The notes under the pieces: generated by a model | What the model was told of the DNA's origin: nothing | What the model saw: the letters and a program-made list of their open reading frames with translations, nothing else | The model's database searches: none | Shown: positions 53,077 to 63,213 of the stretch, in pieces | Layout: each line of letters starts with the position of its first letter | Numbering within the stretch: position 1 is the first letter of the stretch | Made by a program: the position numbers and the translations under genes | Source: Melastoma dodecandrum | Taxonomy: Eukaryota; Streptophyta; Magnoliopsida; Myrtales; Melastomataceae | Direction: 5' to 3' | Length of the DNA stretch: 64,000 nucleotides | NCBI GenBank assembly: GCA_029817715.1 | Contig: JARUPY010000091.1 | Location: forward strand, 992,001 to 1,056,000

Positions 53077-53259
53077 GACAGGCCGGCGACAGCGACGCTG
53101 GTCTTGACCAACGGCAACCTTGGCCGTTCGCACAGTTGATGGCGCCGACGCGCGGGGATCCGCCCGGTTTCCAAATCGTCCGCGATGCGCTAGAGCGTGC
53201 TGCACTGCGGTAGCGTTCGCGTGCCCCGTGAAGCCCGCTCCTCCCAACCCGGCCCAACC

Positions 53260-55083
53260 ATGCAGCTGCGAAACATCGCGATCATCGCGCACGTCGACCA
53301 CGGCAAGACGACGCTGGTGGACAAGCTCCTGCAGCAGTCCGGCACCTATCGCGACAACCAGCGCATCACCGAGCGCGCGATGGACTCCAACGACCTGGAG
53401 AAGGAGCGCGGCATCACCATCATGGCGAAGGCCACCTCCATCGCCTGGAACGACACCCGCATCAACATCGTCGACACGCCCGGCCACGCCGATTTCGGCG
53501 GCGAGGTCGAACGGATACTTTCGATGGTCGACGGCGCGATCGTGCTGGTCGATGCCGCCGAGGGACCGATGCCGCAGACCAAGTTCGTGGTCGGCAAGGC
53601 GCTGAAGATCGGCCTGAAGCCGATCGTCGCGATCAACAAGGTCGACAAGCCCGACGCCCGCGTCACCGAGGTCGTCAACGAGGTGTTCGACCTCTTCGCC
53701 GCGCTCGACGCCACCGACGAGCAGCTCGACTTCCCGATCCTCTACGGCTCCGCCAAGCAGGGCTGGATGGCCAACGAGCCGGAGGGCCCCAAGGACGGCA
53801 TGGCCCCGCTGTTCGACCTCGTCATCAAGCACGTGCCCGCGCCGACCATCGAGGAAGGCGGCTTCCGCATGCTGGGGACGCTGCTCGAGGCCAACCCCTA
53901 TCTCGGGCGCATCGTCACCGGCCGCGTCTTCGCCGGGACGGTGAAGCCCAACCAGGCCGTGAAGGTGCTCGACCGCACGGGCAAGGTCGTCGAGCAGGGC
54001 CGCGTGTCGAAGATCCTCGCCTTCCGCGGCATCGAGCGCACGCCGATCGAGGAGGCCGAGGCCGGCGACATCGTCGCCATCGCCGGGCTGGAAAAATTCA
54101 ACGTCGCCGACACGCTGTGCGCCACCGACGTCTCGGAGCCGTTGCAGGCACAGCCGATCGATCCGCCGACGCTCTCAATGACGTTCCTCGTCAACGATTC
54201 TCCGCTCGCCGGCACCGAGGGCGACAAGGTCACCACCCGCGTCATCCGCGCCCGCCTGATGAAGGAGGCCGAAGGCAACGTCGCGCTGAAGATCGCCGAC
54301 GACACCAACTCGGACGGCTACATCGTCTCGGGCCGCGGCGAGTTGCAGCTCTCGATCCTCATCGAGGTCATGCGCCGCGAGGGCTTCGAGCTCGGCGTGT
54401 CGCGGCCCAAGGTCGTCTTCCAGAAGGGCGAGGACGGCAGTCTGCTCGAGCCGATCGAGGAGGTCGTCATCGACGTCGACGAGGAGCATTCCGGTGTCGT
54501 CGTGCAGAAGATGAGCGAGCGCAAGGCCGAGATGATCGAGATGCGCCCCTCCGGCGGCAACCGCCAGCGCATCGTCTTCCACGCGCCGACGCGCGGGCTG
54601 ATCGGCTACCAGGGCGAGCTGCTCACCGACACCAAGGGCACGGCGATCATGAACCGCCTGTTCCACGAATACGCGCCGTGGAAGGGCGAGATCGCCGGCC
54701 GCCGCAACGGCGTTCTCATCTCCAACGACCAGGGCGAGAGCGTCGCCTACGCGATGTGGAAGCTGGAAGACCGCGGGCCGATGATGATCACGCCCGGCAT
54801 CAAGGTCTACCGCGGCATGATCGTCGGCGAGCATTCGCGCGAAAACGACCTCGAGATCAACGTGCTCAAGGGCAAGCAGCTGACCAACATCCGCGCCGCC
54901 GGCAAGGACGAGGCGGTGCGCCTGACCCCGCCGATCCAGATGACGCTGGAGAAGGCGCTCGCCTACATCGAGGACGACGAGCTGGTCGAGGTCACGCCGA
55001 AGTCGATCCGGCTGCGCAAGATGTATCTCGACCCGAACGAGCGCAAGCGCATGGAACGCTCCAAGGAAGCGTTGGCGGGCTGA
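53260..55083 (+). CDS. typA: Ribosome-associated translational GTPase TypA/BipA
   Basis: A 607-residue GTPase, the usual TypA length. G motifs: AHVDHGKTT (G1), ERGITI (G2), DTPGHADF (G3), NKVDKPDA (G4) and GSAKQG (G5). EF-G-like domains II, III and V and the TypA-specific C-terminal region ([53 protein letters not shown]) are complete. It acts in ribosome assembly and stress adaptation. The gene is a single cistron starting at ATG 53260. Confidence 0.97.
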   Translation: MQLRNIAIIAHVDHGKTTLVDKLLQQSGTYRDNQRITERAMDSNDLEKERGITIMAKATSIAWNDTRINIVDTPGHADFGGEVERILSMVDGAIVLVDAAEGPMPQTKFVVGKALKIGLKPIVAINKVDKPDARVTEVVNEVFDLFAALDATDEQLDFPILYGSAKQGWMANEPEGPKDGMAPLFDLVIKHVPAPTIEEGGFRMLGTLLEANPYLGRIVTGRVFAGTVKPNQAVKVLDRTGKVVEQGRVSKILAFRGIERTPIEEAEAGDIVAIAGLEKFNVADTLCATDVSEPLQAQPIDPPTLSMTFLVNDSPLAGTEGDKVTTRVIRARLMKEAEGNVALKIADDTNSDGYIVSGRGELQLSILIEVMRREGFELGVSRPKVVFQKGEDGSLLEPIEEVVIDVDEEHSGVVVQKMSERKAEMIEMRPSGGNRQRIVFHAPTRGLIGYQGELLTDTKGTAIMNRLFHEYAPWKGEIAGRRNGVLISNDQGESVAYAMWKLEDRGPMMITPGIKVYRGMIVGEHSRENDLEINVLKGKQLTNIRAAGKDEAVRLTPPIQMTLEKALAYIEDDELVEVTPKSIRLRKMYLDPNERKRMERSKEALAG

Positions 55084-55163
55084 CGGCGCTTTCGTGGATC
55101 GCCGCGCGCACTCGGCCTGAGCGGCGCGGCGGCAATCCTGACGGGCCTCGAGACCCGCAATGA

Positions 55164-56264
<1,101 letters not shown>

Positions 56265-56267
56265 TCA

Positions 56268-56532
56268 ATGTCCCGCGAGAACCTCGCCGCTCTCTCCGTG
56301 TTCGCGACCGTCGCCGCGCGCCGCAGCTTCCGCGCCGCTGCGACGCGAGCTAGAGCGCCTTCGCCGTCAGCTACGCTGTCTCGGCCTCGAGGCGCGGCTC
56401 GGCACGCGGCTTCTGGCCCGCACCACCCGCAGCGTCGCGCCGACGGAGGCCGGCCAAACGCTGCTGGCGCAGCTCGCACCGGCGCTCGGCGAGATCGACG
56501 CCGCGCTGCTGCGTGTGGCCAAAGCGGCGTAG
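56268..56532 (+). pseudogene. LysR-type regulator, N-terminal remnant (frameshifted, truncated)
   Basis: ATG 56268 opens MSRENLAALSVFATVAARRS, the start of a LysR helix-turn-helix. The pattern then moves between frames: SAFAVSYAVS appears in a second frame at about 56352-56381, and GLEARLGTRLLARTTRSVAP in a third, running to a stop at 56530-56532. At least two indels break the DNA-binding domain, and everything beyond about residue 85 is absent here. The missing C-terminus lies 5.7 kb away at 62281-62430. It is divergent from the aldo/keto reductase gene. Confidence 0.85.
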
Positions 56533-56561
56533 CTTTCTAGCCCAAACGTGGTCGCGGTTTC

Positions 56562-56855
56562 CTAGTTGCAGGAACCAACATTGATCATGGTACAGGACGC
56601 ATTCGTTTGAACATACGCCCTACAGGACTGCGCCAGTCGCGCGCGGAGCTTGGTGGCGGCCTGATTTTTAGCGGCCGTGCAGCCGGCATGCGTCAATGGA
56701 CCTTTGCCCGTGTTCGCATACCCTTTTTCGACCTGCGTGCACATGTTCGCGGGCGCGTTCTGTCTCACCGTCGCCCTCCCCTCATAACATTCGACCGCGC
56801 TGGCAGCTGACAGCGAACCAACAAGAAAAGTAGCAGCTAGAGTAATCGCTTTCAT
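56562..56855 (-). CDS. Small secreted Cys-containing protein
   Basis: A 97-residue protein starting at ATG 56855 with GGAG upstream and a signal peptide (MKAITLAATFLVGSLSAASA). The mature part begins VECYEGRATVRQNAPANMC and contains six Cys residues, suggesting disulfide bonds; the last lies in NVGSCN at the C-terminus. It is the last of four minus-strand secreted-protein genes in the A/T-richer block, 97 bases after the 1274-residue gene. I do not recognise the family. Confidence 0.75.
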   Translation of the reverse strand: MKAITLAATFLVGSLSAASAVECYEGRATVRQNAPANMCTQVEKGYANTGKGPLTHAGCTAAKNQAATKLRARLAQSCRAYVQTNASCTMINVGSCN

Positions 56856-56952
56856 TGAAGTTCTCCATTTCTTTGGTTTGAAATTCATTGCGCGCTAGAA
56901 CTACGTTGCGCGCGCTGGCGGCGTTGACTGGGCGCATCTTATCGCGTTCGCT

Positions 56953-59900
56953 CTATTTTTTTGAATTATCCTCTTTTGTGCCTCCGTGCGTCGCTTTGCT
57001 GGTCGCAGCGTCTGCCTCCTCTGCCCCGATGCCGCCAAGCGGCTCACTGCGCAACGAGCCGGATGACATCCATGCTTGTAGCGCCGTCACGCCAGTGAGA
57101 TCCTCGTGGGCGCCAAGCGTGATGTCTAACCGATGCTCCCCTGGTCCCAAGCCATAGAGAGTGCGCGAGGCCAGCGCGATCCTCTGCCCATCGGCATCAA
57201 GGCCGCTGACGATCAACTGTCGTAACGAACGGTCTGCCACCGGCATGTCGATGGTCACTGCGGCAACATCCAACTTCGCTTGAATGTGCTTTGCGCCAGC
57301 GGCCGATGGCTGAACGCTCTCAGCTGCCACGAGGCTGAGCGCCAAATGGGGCACCTGCGCCGCTGCAGACTGCCCACCTCCGACCGGCTCGATCACTGCC
57401 GGTTTGCCAGTGTGGAATACCCAGAACCCGCCGTCCCAGGGCCATCGTCCAACAGTCTGAGCGCCAGAGGCCGGATCCGAGCCGTGCAACTTATTCGGAA
57501 TCTTATTGTCGGGATCGACGGTTATGTTGAAAACATAGGGGATGCCGGCGTCTGTGCCGCCGAGGTTGGCGGTGTCCCAAAGCACATCGACATCGATGAC
57601 GCCGCGCGGCGCGATCGTAACCGGCTTTGAGCGGGCGAATTCGATGAACTCGTTACCCGAGCCGGTGTTGGGTCCAACCGTTTTCAATCCGGCCGGGTCC
57701 AGCGCTTTGTAGGCAAAGGCCACGACGACGTCCTGGGCCGGCGTGTCGAGCGAATAATTATGCACCGGAAGCACAAGCCGAACCTTAGTGCCTTGCTCGA
57801 CGCCGCCCAGCAGCGGCGCATATTCATTGGTCGCTTTGTCCGGCTCGGCTTCGGTGAGCTTCAAACCTCTTAGTCTGAAATATTCGTTTGCCGGTGCTAG
57901 CGTCCACATACCCTGAAGAGAATCATAGCTCATGCGCCACGGCAGATTGAGCGCCGGATCGGGACGCCCGCCATATTTTCTCTTCCACCATTGCGCGCTG
58001 CCGGACGAGCGCAAGAAGTCCGTTCCATGCGCCACTTTGATGCAGCCATTGCCAGTGACATAGATCAGCGTCTCGTAATCGTAGGCCTTTGAGCTGATGC
58101 CGGGCACGTCGGGCTGATCGAGCGTGATGCCGCGCGAATTGCGCATCGTGCGCGCCGCGACCACGTCTTGCGCCCAATTCGAGCGGCTAGATAGATTGAC
58201 GGTCCCTTCGTAATTCGTGCTGCCGTTGAACATGCGCACATTTGCGGATGCCCTAAAACCTACAGTTACATCCAAGCTTGTGCTCAGCGAATAGTCGAAG
58301 GATTTTTCGCTGCTTGCGCCGGCTTCTTGAGCGTAGTCGAGGCTGAACGTCTGCGCATTTCCATCGAAAGCGCGCACGATCGGACTGTTGAGCGGCTTGT
58401 CCACCACCTCGACCTTCCCACCGCCGTCGTCATAGCTGAACTTGCCGAGATCCGTGGGGAACAGCCCTAGCTTCGGGATCGCAGGATAGCTGATGGCGTT
58501 GTAGTTCTGATGCGAGGGATTGTACCAATCGTAATTGCGGCCGCCGCCACTGTATTCCGTCAATTTCCCGGGAATGACAATGTCATAGAATGGAAATTTG
58601 CCCGAACGCTCCTTGTCGAGGCCATAAACAGGAAAGCGCCAAATATCGAGCAGCCGCATGTTGAACACAAGATGATCGTCCTGTGAGGTCGTCGCAGTAT
58701 TCTGTGTTGTTGTCGATTGATAGGCGCTGTCGATGTTACGCTTCATGCTATTTGTCTCGAACGATACTGCCGTCTTTACCGACGCCGAAGTCTCGAAAGT
58801 GGCAACATTCATGAACCCACCGCCGACGGTGCCGCCCACGACCTGCGTTAGACCTCCCCCAAACTGGGCGGAGCTAGAATTGGTCGAGGTCTCGGTGAGG
58901 GTCTGGTCGACACTGTCGCGCAGCGTGACGCTGAAGGCCGAGGGTCCGACGCCGGCTAAGAGGTTGACGATCTCGTAGGGCGGATCGTCACCTGGCTTGG
59001 TGGGCAGCGCATCGACATGCCGAGGCGGCATGTTGACCACATATTGCGGATCGATCAGGTGGGGAATGGTGATGTGAGCGGGATTGCCGAGATAGAACGA
59101 TTCGCCACCGCGGTCATACGCCAGGATTGGCACGCCGAAGGCGAGGCCGCTGGAATCATATGTTCGCATGCGTTCGCGCCACACAGGATCAATCGCGAAG
59201 CTGGTGCCATCGACACGGGCAACCACCAGGTCCGGCACGGTGCGTCCGAACTGATCGCCACGTTCGGGCAGCGCCACCGCAATCTGATCACGCGGATCGA
59301 CGCCATCGTTCTTCAAGCCGACGAAGTTCCCAGCCGCGATCGTCGGACCCACTCCCGCGGTCGCGATTGGCCATTTGTCCGACGAGAGCTGCGCGATCGG
59401 GCCCGGGTGGAATGTGGGCGGTTCGCCGTCACGGACTTGCAGCACGCCGGCGAAGATCTTGGCATCGGGGGACGCGTAGGCGATCGCCAGTTCCCGGTGA
59501 AAGAACGGATCGCTCGGCGGCGGAAGGACGGCCTTCGGATCGAACCGGAACAAGCCGGCAGCGATATCGGCGTAGGAGTCCTTCGCTATAGGCCCGATCG
59601 CCTCCTTTGCTCTCGGCGGCCCGATCTGCTCCAGCTTCGCGGGATCGAAAAAGGCGAACGCCATCTGATTGGCGTTGGCATCCTGCGGAGCCAGATAGCT
59701 CATGATGAACTGCTCGTGACCGCGGCCGGTGAAATCCGCTGACGCAAGCGCTAGCGAAGTCGGCCGCCCGGACGCCACATCGAAGGTGTACGAGGTCCCG
59801 ATGCGCTCCAACGCCTGCTTGGTACCATCGCTGGTATAACGGTAGGCTGCCAAGCGAACGCTGCCTGGGCCTCCGGCGGCCGAAGCATCGGCGGCACTGA

Positions 59901-60777
59901 TTATTTGCAAGCTGCCGTCGTTCATGTAGTCGCCGAGCGTTACAGCGACGTCCCCCGTGGGCGCTTCGTCGGGAGGGCCGATGTAGGAGGCGGCGATCCG
60001 TAGCTCGCCCTTCGAAGGATCCGGGCTGGCTGCCGCATCCCATGTGATGACGTCGATCTGGAGCCGATTGTCCAGGTTGGCATAGGCGGCGACGATCTCC
60101 TGATGCGGCCGCTTGTCCTGCGCGGGACGGCGCGTCATTTCGCCGACCGCGAGGTCGAAATTGCGCCCTACGGTGCTGGTGGACGGATGCGCGAAGGCGA
60201 GCGAAGCACGGCTACCATCGTTGATCTTCAATGGACTCGTATAGACGGTCACGCCGAAATTGGTCATGCAGACCGCCTGTTCAAATTCCGGCATCGAGAC
60301 GCGGCCGTGGCCCAGGCGCCGGCGCTGCGACTGCTCACACGAGTCTCCCGACGCCAACGCATGGGCAGTCGCGGCCCACTGCTTGAGCTGGACGTCTGTC
60401 GCCGCGTAGTCGAACAAATCGGTGTAGAAAGCGGAGTTTTGGCTGGCCAGCAACCCAATGGTGCTGACAGGGAAGAGCGTCAGCTTCTTGGGAGTGTTGA
60501 TAGGATCCGCATCGCCAGGGGGCTCCTCCGCTTTTGCCTTGATTTTTGCGTGAGTCGTTGCACCGGCAGCGGGATCACCGGCTTTGCTCGACCATGTCGG
60601 AGTGTCCGCAGCATCCGCAGGCGCTGCAGTCGCCAGACACACCGCTACGATGAACGCCGCAATGACACGGCTGGCACGCCCCGCCACGTCGAGCTTGGAA
60701 AAACCGCATGAACATGAGCCGTAAGAAGAAAGGTCTCGCAAATATCCGCCTTGCGCGGCATAGCATTGCTTCACCAT
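56953..60777 (-). CDS. Large secreted propeller protein with beta-pore-like segment
   Basis: A 1274-residue exported protein; the hydrophobic signal core VIAAFIVAVCLATAAPADAA ends near residue 57. ATG 60777 has a G-rich ribosome-binding site, and GTG 60687 would give a more compact signal. Residues about 180-570 hold five or more FG-GAP/VCBS-like blades (DVAVTLGDYMNDGSLQIISA; LALASADFTGRGHEQFIMSY; IAAGNFVGLKNDGVDPRDQI). Residues about 610-700 are an alternating Ser/Thr-rich stretch around a Gly-rich turn, as in membrane-inserting hairpins of aerolysin- or MACPF-type proteins. A CARDB/Ig-like region follows near 1020-1130. No catalytic motif is seen. Pore formation is inference only. Confidence 0.75.
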   Translation of the reverse strand: MVKQCYAAQGGYLRDLSSYGSCSCGFSKLDVAGRASRVIAAFIVAVCLATAAPADAADTPTWSSKAGDPAAGATTHAKIKAKAEEPPGDADPINTPKKLTLFPVSTIGLLASQNSAFYTDLFDYAATDVQLKQWAATAHALASGDSCEQSQRRRLGHGRVSMPEFEQAVCMTNFGVTVYTSPLKINDGSRASLAFAHPSTSTVGRNFDLAVGEMTRRPAQDKRPHQEIVAAYANLDNRLQIDVITWDAAASPDPSKGELRIAASYIGPPDEAPTGDVAVTLGDYMNDGSLQIISAADASAAGGPGSVRLAAYRYTSDGTKQALERIGTSYTFDVASGRPTSLALASADFTGRGHEQFIMSYLAPQDANANQMAFAFFDPAKLEQIGPPRAKEAIGPIAKDSYADIAAGLFRFDPKAVLPPPSDPFFHRELAIAYASPDAKIFAGVLQVRDGEPPTFHPGPIAQLSSDKWPIATAGVGPTIAAGNFVGLKNDGVDPRDQIAVALPERGDQFGRTVPDLVVARVDGTSFAIDPVWRERMRTYDSSGLAFGVPILAYDRGGESFYLGNPAHITIPHLIDPQYVVNMPPRHVDALPTKPGDDPPYEIVNLLAGVGPSAFSVTLRDSVDQTLTETSTNSSSAQFGGGLTQVVGGTVGGGFMNVATFETSASVKTAVSFETNSMKRNIDSAYQSTTTQNTATTSQDDHLVFNMRLLDIWRFPVYGLDKERSGKFPFYDIVIPGKLTEYSGGGRNYDWYNPSHQNYNAISYPAIPKLGLFPTDLGKFSYDDGGGKVEVVDKPLNSPIVRAFDGNAQTFSLDYAQEAGASSEKSFDYSLSTSLDVTVGFRASANVRMFNGSTNYEGTVNLSSRSNWAQDVVAARTMRNSRGITLDQPDVPGISSKAYDYETLIYVTGNGCIKVAHGTDFLRSSGSAQWWKRKYGGRPDPALNLPWRMSYDSLQGMWTLAPANEYFRLRGLKLTEAEPDKATNEYAPLLGGVEQGTKVRLVLPVHNYSLDTPAQDVVVAFAYKALDPAGLKTVGPNTGSGNEFIEFARSKPVTIAPRGVIDVDVLWDTANLGGTDAGIPYVFNITVDPDNKIPNKLHGSDPASGAQTVGRWPWDGGFWVFHTGKPAVIEPVGGGQSAAAQVPHLALSLVAAESVQPSAAGAKHIQAKLDVAAVTIDMPVADRSLRQLIVSGLDADGQRIALASRTLYGLGPGEHRLDITLGAHEDLTGVTALQAWMSSGSLRSEPLGGIGAEEADAATSKATHGGTKEDNSKK

Positions 60778-60811
60778 TGTGATGCCCCCGACGTTTATTC
60801 TGCTGGCGGCG

Positions 60812-61624
60812 TCAGTTTTTGCGGCACATCAAGGCAGTGTAGTACGGTGCCTGGACAGCGCTATCCTCGAAGTCGCTGGCAACAGGTTTGGTCTTGGCAT
60901 CGATGAGATCGAAATCGCCGCTTGCCGCATAGCCGCTGGCGCAACAGCCGCTACCGCCGGCGATCTCGTGGCCACCAAACGAGACCTTCCCCTTTATCGC
61001 ATGCACATGAGTGCGGATCTCGTTTGGCCCCAACGGTTTGCCACCGAACTGATAATAAGGGGCGCCGTTATCTGGTAGCGCGACAACATAGCGCCCAGCC
61101 AAAGCATTTTCCGGCTCCCACGTTGCCGGGCAGTATGGTTGCGCCATGAAAGTCAGGAGTTTCGCAGGGATCGCCGACCCGTCGGGCTGATCGCCTTTGA
61201 TGCATGCCCGGAATTGGATATAGGGAAGATTGCCGCCAGCTGCCTCCGAAGACCCGCTGATTCCGTAGGTGCCAGAGTCGCCAAGATTGCCGTTGCAGCA
61301 GCCGCCGATCAGAATGAAGTTCTTCGATGGAAGGTTGATATTGCCGGTGATCTCGTCGTGCAGATGCTCGGGCGCTTTCTTGCCATCGAGCGCAGCACCG
61401 GCAAAAGCGCCTACGCCGCTCCCCAATGGGGCGGCAATCAAGAAGCGCCCCTTCGCGACATCGAGCGAGGTCCACCCGGCCGGGCAAGGTCCGGCAAAAT
61501 AGGCCTCGGTAAAAAATGGCATGGCATCGGCGGCAAGCGCCACTCCAAATGTAAGTGGCCAAAGCAAAAACCCACCAAGGATCGAGAGCATAAAAGACTT
61601 ATGAAGTAGGTTTTGAGTCGCCAT
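60812..61624 (-). CDS. Secreted protein with two CPxGW-HxH-CC domains
   Basis: A 270-residue protein starting at ATG 61624 with AAAGG upstream. The signal peptide ends near ALAADA (about residue 33). Two similar domains follow: residues about 45-150 (GPCPAGWTSL, KGRFLIAAP, EHLHDE, GGCCN, YIQFRACI) and about 165-270 (PYCPATWEPE, AGRYVVALP, RTHVHAI, SGCCA, YTALMCRK). The conserved set is Cys-Pro-Ala, Gly-Arg, His-x-His, Cys-Cys and a terminal Cys. The order resembles phage tail-collar/receptor-tip domains in style, which bind metal through HxH. It lies 34 bases before the large propeller gene. Confidence 0.75.
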   Translation of the reverse strand: MATQNLLHKSFMLSILGGFLLWPLTFGVALAADAMPFFTEAYFAGPCPAGWTSLDVAKGRFLIAAPLGSGVGAFAGAALDGKKAPEHLHDEITGNINLPSKNFILIGGCCNGNLGDSGTYGISGSSEAAGGNLPYIQFRACIKGDQPDGSAIPAKLLTFMAQPYCPATWEPENALAGRYVVALPDNGAPYYQFGGKPLGPNEIRTHVHAIKGKVSFGGHEIAGGSGCCASGYAASGDFDLIDAKTKPVASDFEDSAVQAPYYTALMCRKN

Positions 61625-61787
61625 ATCGCACCTTTAAGAAATTCGTTCGGCAAAAATTTTATATTACAGCAGTCTGCGGCAGCGGCACATTGCAGAAGCG
61701 AAGCCCTACGCAGAGCCTGCACCATAGCAATACTTTTATTATTTGGTCGGCGACACTATAAAGTCGCCCGATGCGGCGATCCCTGCA

Positions 61788-62198
61788 TCAATCGACCTTG
61801 CAGGCCAGCAGCTGAACGAACGGCAGCCCCGACGTCGCCTCGTCGGTTTCCAAGTCGGCGGAATGTTCTCCCTTGGCAGTCGACTGGCTATTGCAGCAGC
61901 TGCTTGCACCCGCGATCGAGTGCTCGTTCAGGTTCACAACGACCCTTACTTCGTGCTTGTGCTTCCGATCCTCTCCATCGGAAAGCGGCTTGCCATAAGT
62001 CGACCCGTTCGCACCCTCGTCGTTCGCAACCAGCAGCATCCGCCCGTTGGCATTGGCAAGCCGGCTCGAGCCAGCGGGACAATCGGTTCCCGGCATGAAG
62101 AAGATCATGTTCTTGGGCATTCCCGCCCAGGCAGAGCCTGAACAAGCGGCCCAGCTTGCCAATCCGACAACCAGCAAGCCTAGAGTTCTCGCCCGCAT
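61788..62198 (-). CDS. Secreted protein with one CPxGW-HxH-CC domain
   Basis: A 136-residue protein starting at ATG 62198 with AGGAG seven bases upstream. The signal peptide is MRARTLGLLVVGLASWAAC followed by SGSAWA; the Cys may alternatively be a lipobox. The mature part is a single copy of the domain doubled in the next gene: TDCPAGSSRL, NGRMLLVAN, GKPLSDGEDRKHKHEVRV, GASSCCN and FVQLLACKV. It is the first gene of the four-gene secreted block, 163 bases upstream of the two-domain gene. The broken LysR C-terminus lies just beyond on the other strand. Confidence 0.75.
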   Translation of the reverse strand: MRARTLGLLVVGLASWAACSGSAWAGMPKNMIFFMPGTDCPAGSSRLANANGRMLLVANDEGANGSTYGKPLSDGEDRKHKHEVRVVVNLNEHSIAGASSCCNSQSTAKGEHSADLETDEATSGLPFVQLLACKVD

Positions 62199-62280
62199 CG
62201 CTCGTCTCCTAGTTGTAAGTCCATCGATAATGCTCGCGTAAGGGTTGTCAAGATAAATTTTGCAATCCTAGGTTGCGAAG

Positions 62281-62430
62281 GCTGAAGCTGCCCTCGCGAG
62301 CGGCACCATCGTCACCGTGCTCGACGACTGGTGCCCGCCGCTTCCCGGGTTCTTTCTCTACTACCCGAGCCGCCGGCAGATGCGGCCGGCGCTCCGCGCG
62401 GTGATCGACTTTTTCGCGCACTCCCAATGA
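62281..62430 (+). pseudogene. LysR-type regulator, C-terminal remnant
   Basis: Fifty codons from 62281 to TGA 62428-62430 encode ALASGTIVTVLDDWCPPLPG followed by FFLYYPSRRQMRPALRAVID. This is the typical end of a LysR substrate-binding domain (vLedWcp...pG..LYYPsRRq...aLrafid). There is no start codon or ribosome-binding site. It is on the same strand as the N-terminal remnant at 56268 and fits as its missing 3' end; roughly 170 central residues are absent. Confidence 0.85.
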
Positions 62431-62495
62431 AAACAACTTGAAGTTGTATTCATTGTCGCGCATAGGTTGCATCCCATCCAGGGAGACAGCCTCAA

Positions 62496-63188
62496 ATGAC
62501 ACGCGGACTCGTAGCCAACCTCGTCACCGACCTGCAGCGCGAGGTCGACCTCCTGCTGGCGCACACCGACAGGACGCATGTGATGGCCTCGCTGCTCGAC
62601 GGCTCGGCCGATCGCGACCTCTACATCGGCTTCCTCGTGCAGACCCGTCACTACGTCGCGCGCACCTATCCGACGCTGGTCGATGCCGGGAAGCGGATGC
62701 GCGCGCTCGGCCGCTATCCCAAGCTCGCCGCCCTGCTGGAGCAGAAGGCGGACGAGGAGCACGGGCACGAGGTGCTGATCGACAACGACTTCAAGGCGCT
62801 CGGCGCCGACCCCGCCGCGACCATGGCCGCCACGGGGCCGAACCACTGGATCCGCACTTACAACGCCTGGAGCGCCGCGATGTCGACGGGCCAGCACCCG
62901 ATCGGGGTTCTCGGCAGCGCCTACGTGCTCGAGGCGCTGTCGATCCACCGCGCCAAGCCCATGGCCGACGGGCTGCGCGACGCCGGCAAGATCGACGGCA
63001 TCGCCGGCGCCGTCAGCTTCCTCGACCTGCACGCCGAGGCCGACGTCGCGCATGTCGCCGACATGGATGCGATCCTCAACGACATCGGCGATGCCGACGA
63101 GGACGAGGCGATCCTGCTCACCGCGCAGATGACGCGCACCGCCTATGTCGGGCAGCTTGAAGCCGTCGGCGAAAGCCTGAAGGCGTAA
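62496..63188 (+). CDS. Haem-oxygenase-like di-iron/TenA-fold protein
   Basis: A 230-residue all-helical protein starting at ATG 62496 with GGGAGA upstream. Acidic and His residues typical of HDO-type (haem-oxygenase-like diiron oxidase) and TenA/PqqC folds are visible: DEEHGHEVLIDNDF (about 87-100), GSAYVLEALSIH (about 147-158) and FLDLHAEADVAHVADM (about 175-190). These could supply Glu/His metal ligands. The substrate is not known. It is 25 bases upstream of an autoinducer-synthase-like acyltransferase gene on the same strand, so the two may make or modify a fatty-acyl product together. Confidence 0.75.
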   Translation: MTRGLVANLVTDLQREVDLLLAHTDRTHVMASLLDGSADRDLYIGFLVQTRHYVARTYPTLVDAGKRMRALGRYPKLAALLEQKADEEHGHEVLIDNDFKALGADPAATMAATGPNHWIRTYNAWSAAMSTGQHPIGVLGSAYVLEALSIHRAKPMADGLRDAGKIDGIAGAVSFLDLHAEADVAHVADMDAILNDIGDADEDEAILLTAQMTRTAYVGQLEAVGESLKA

Positions 63189-63213
63189 GGCGGCTCCGGC
63201 GGAGGCGATCGCC

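Noticed and set aside
56560..62276. Short direct repeats (TCCTAGTTGC at 56560, TCCTAGTTG at 62207, TCCTAGGTTGC at 62266) near the ends of the secreted-protein block
   Set aside because: They are only 9-11 bases long; one lies at a stop codon and another overlaps a ribosome-binding site. They are too short and inexact to call attachment sites or target duplications.
62248..62502. Minus-strand frame beside the secreted block
   Set aside because: It runs antisense to the LysR C-terminal remnant, whose sense-strand protein pattern is unmistakable.
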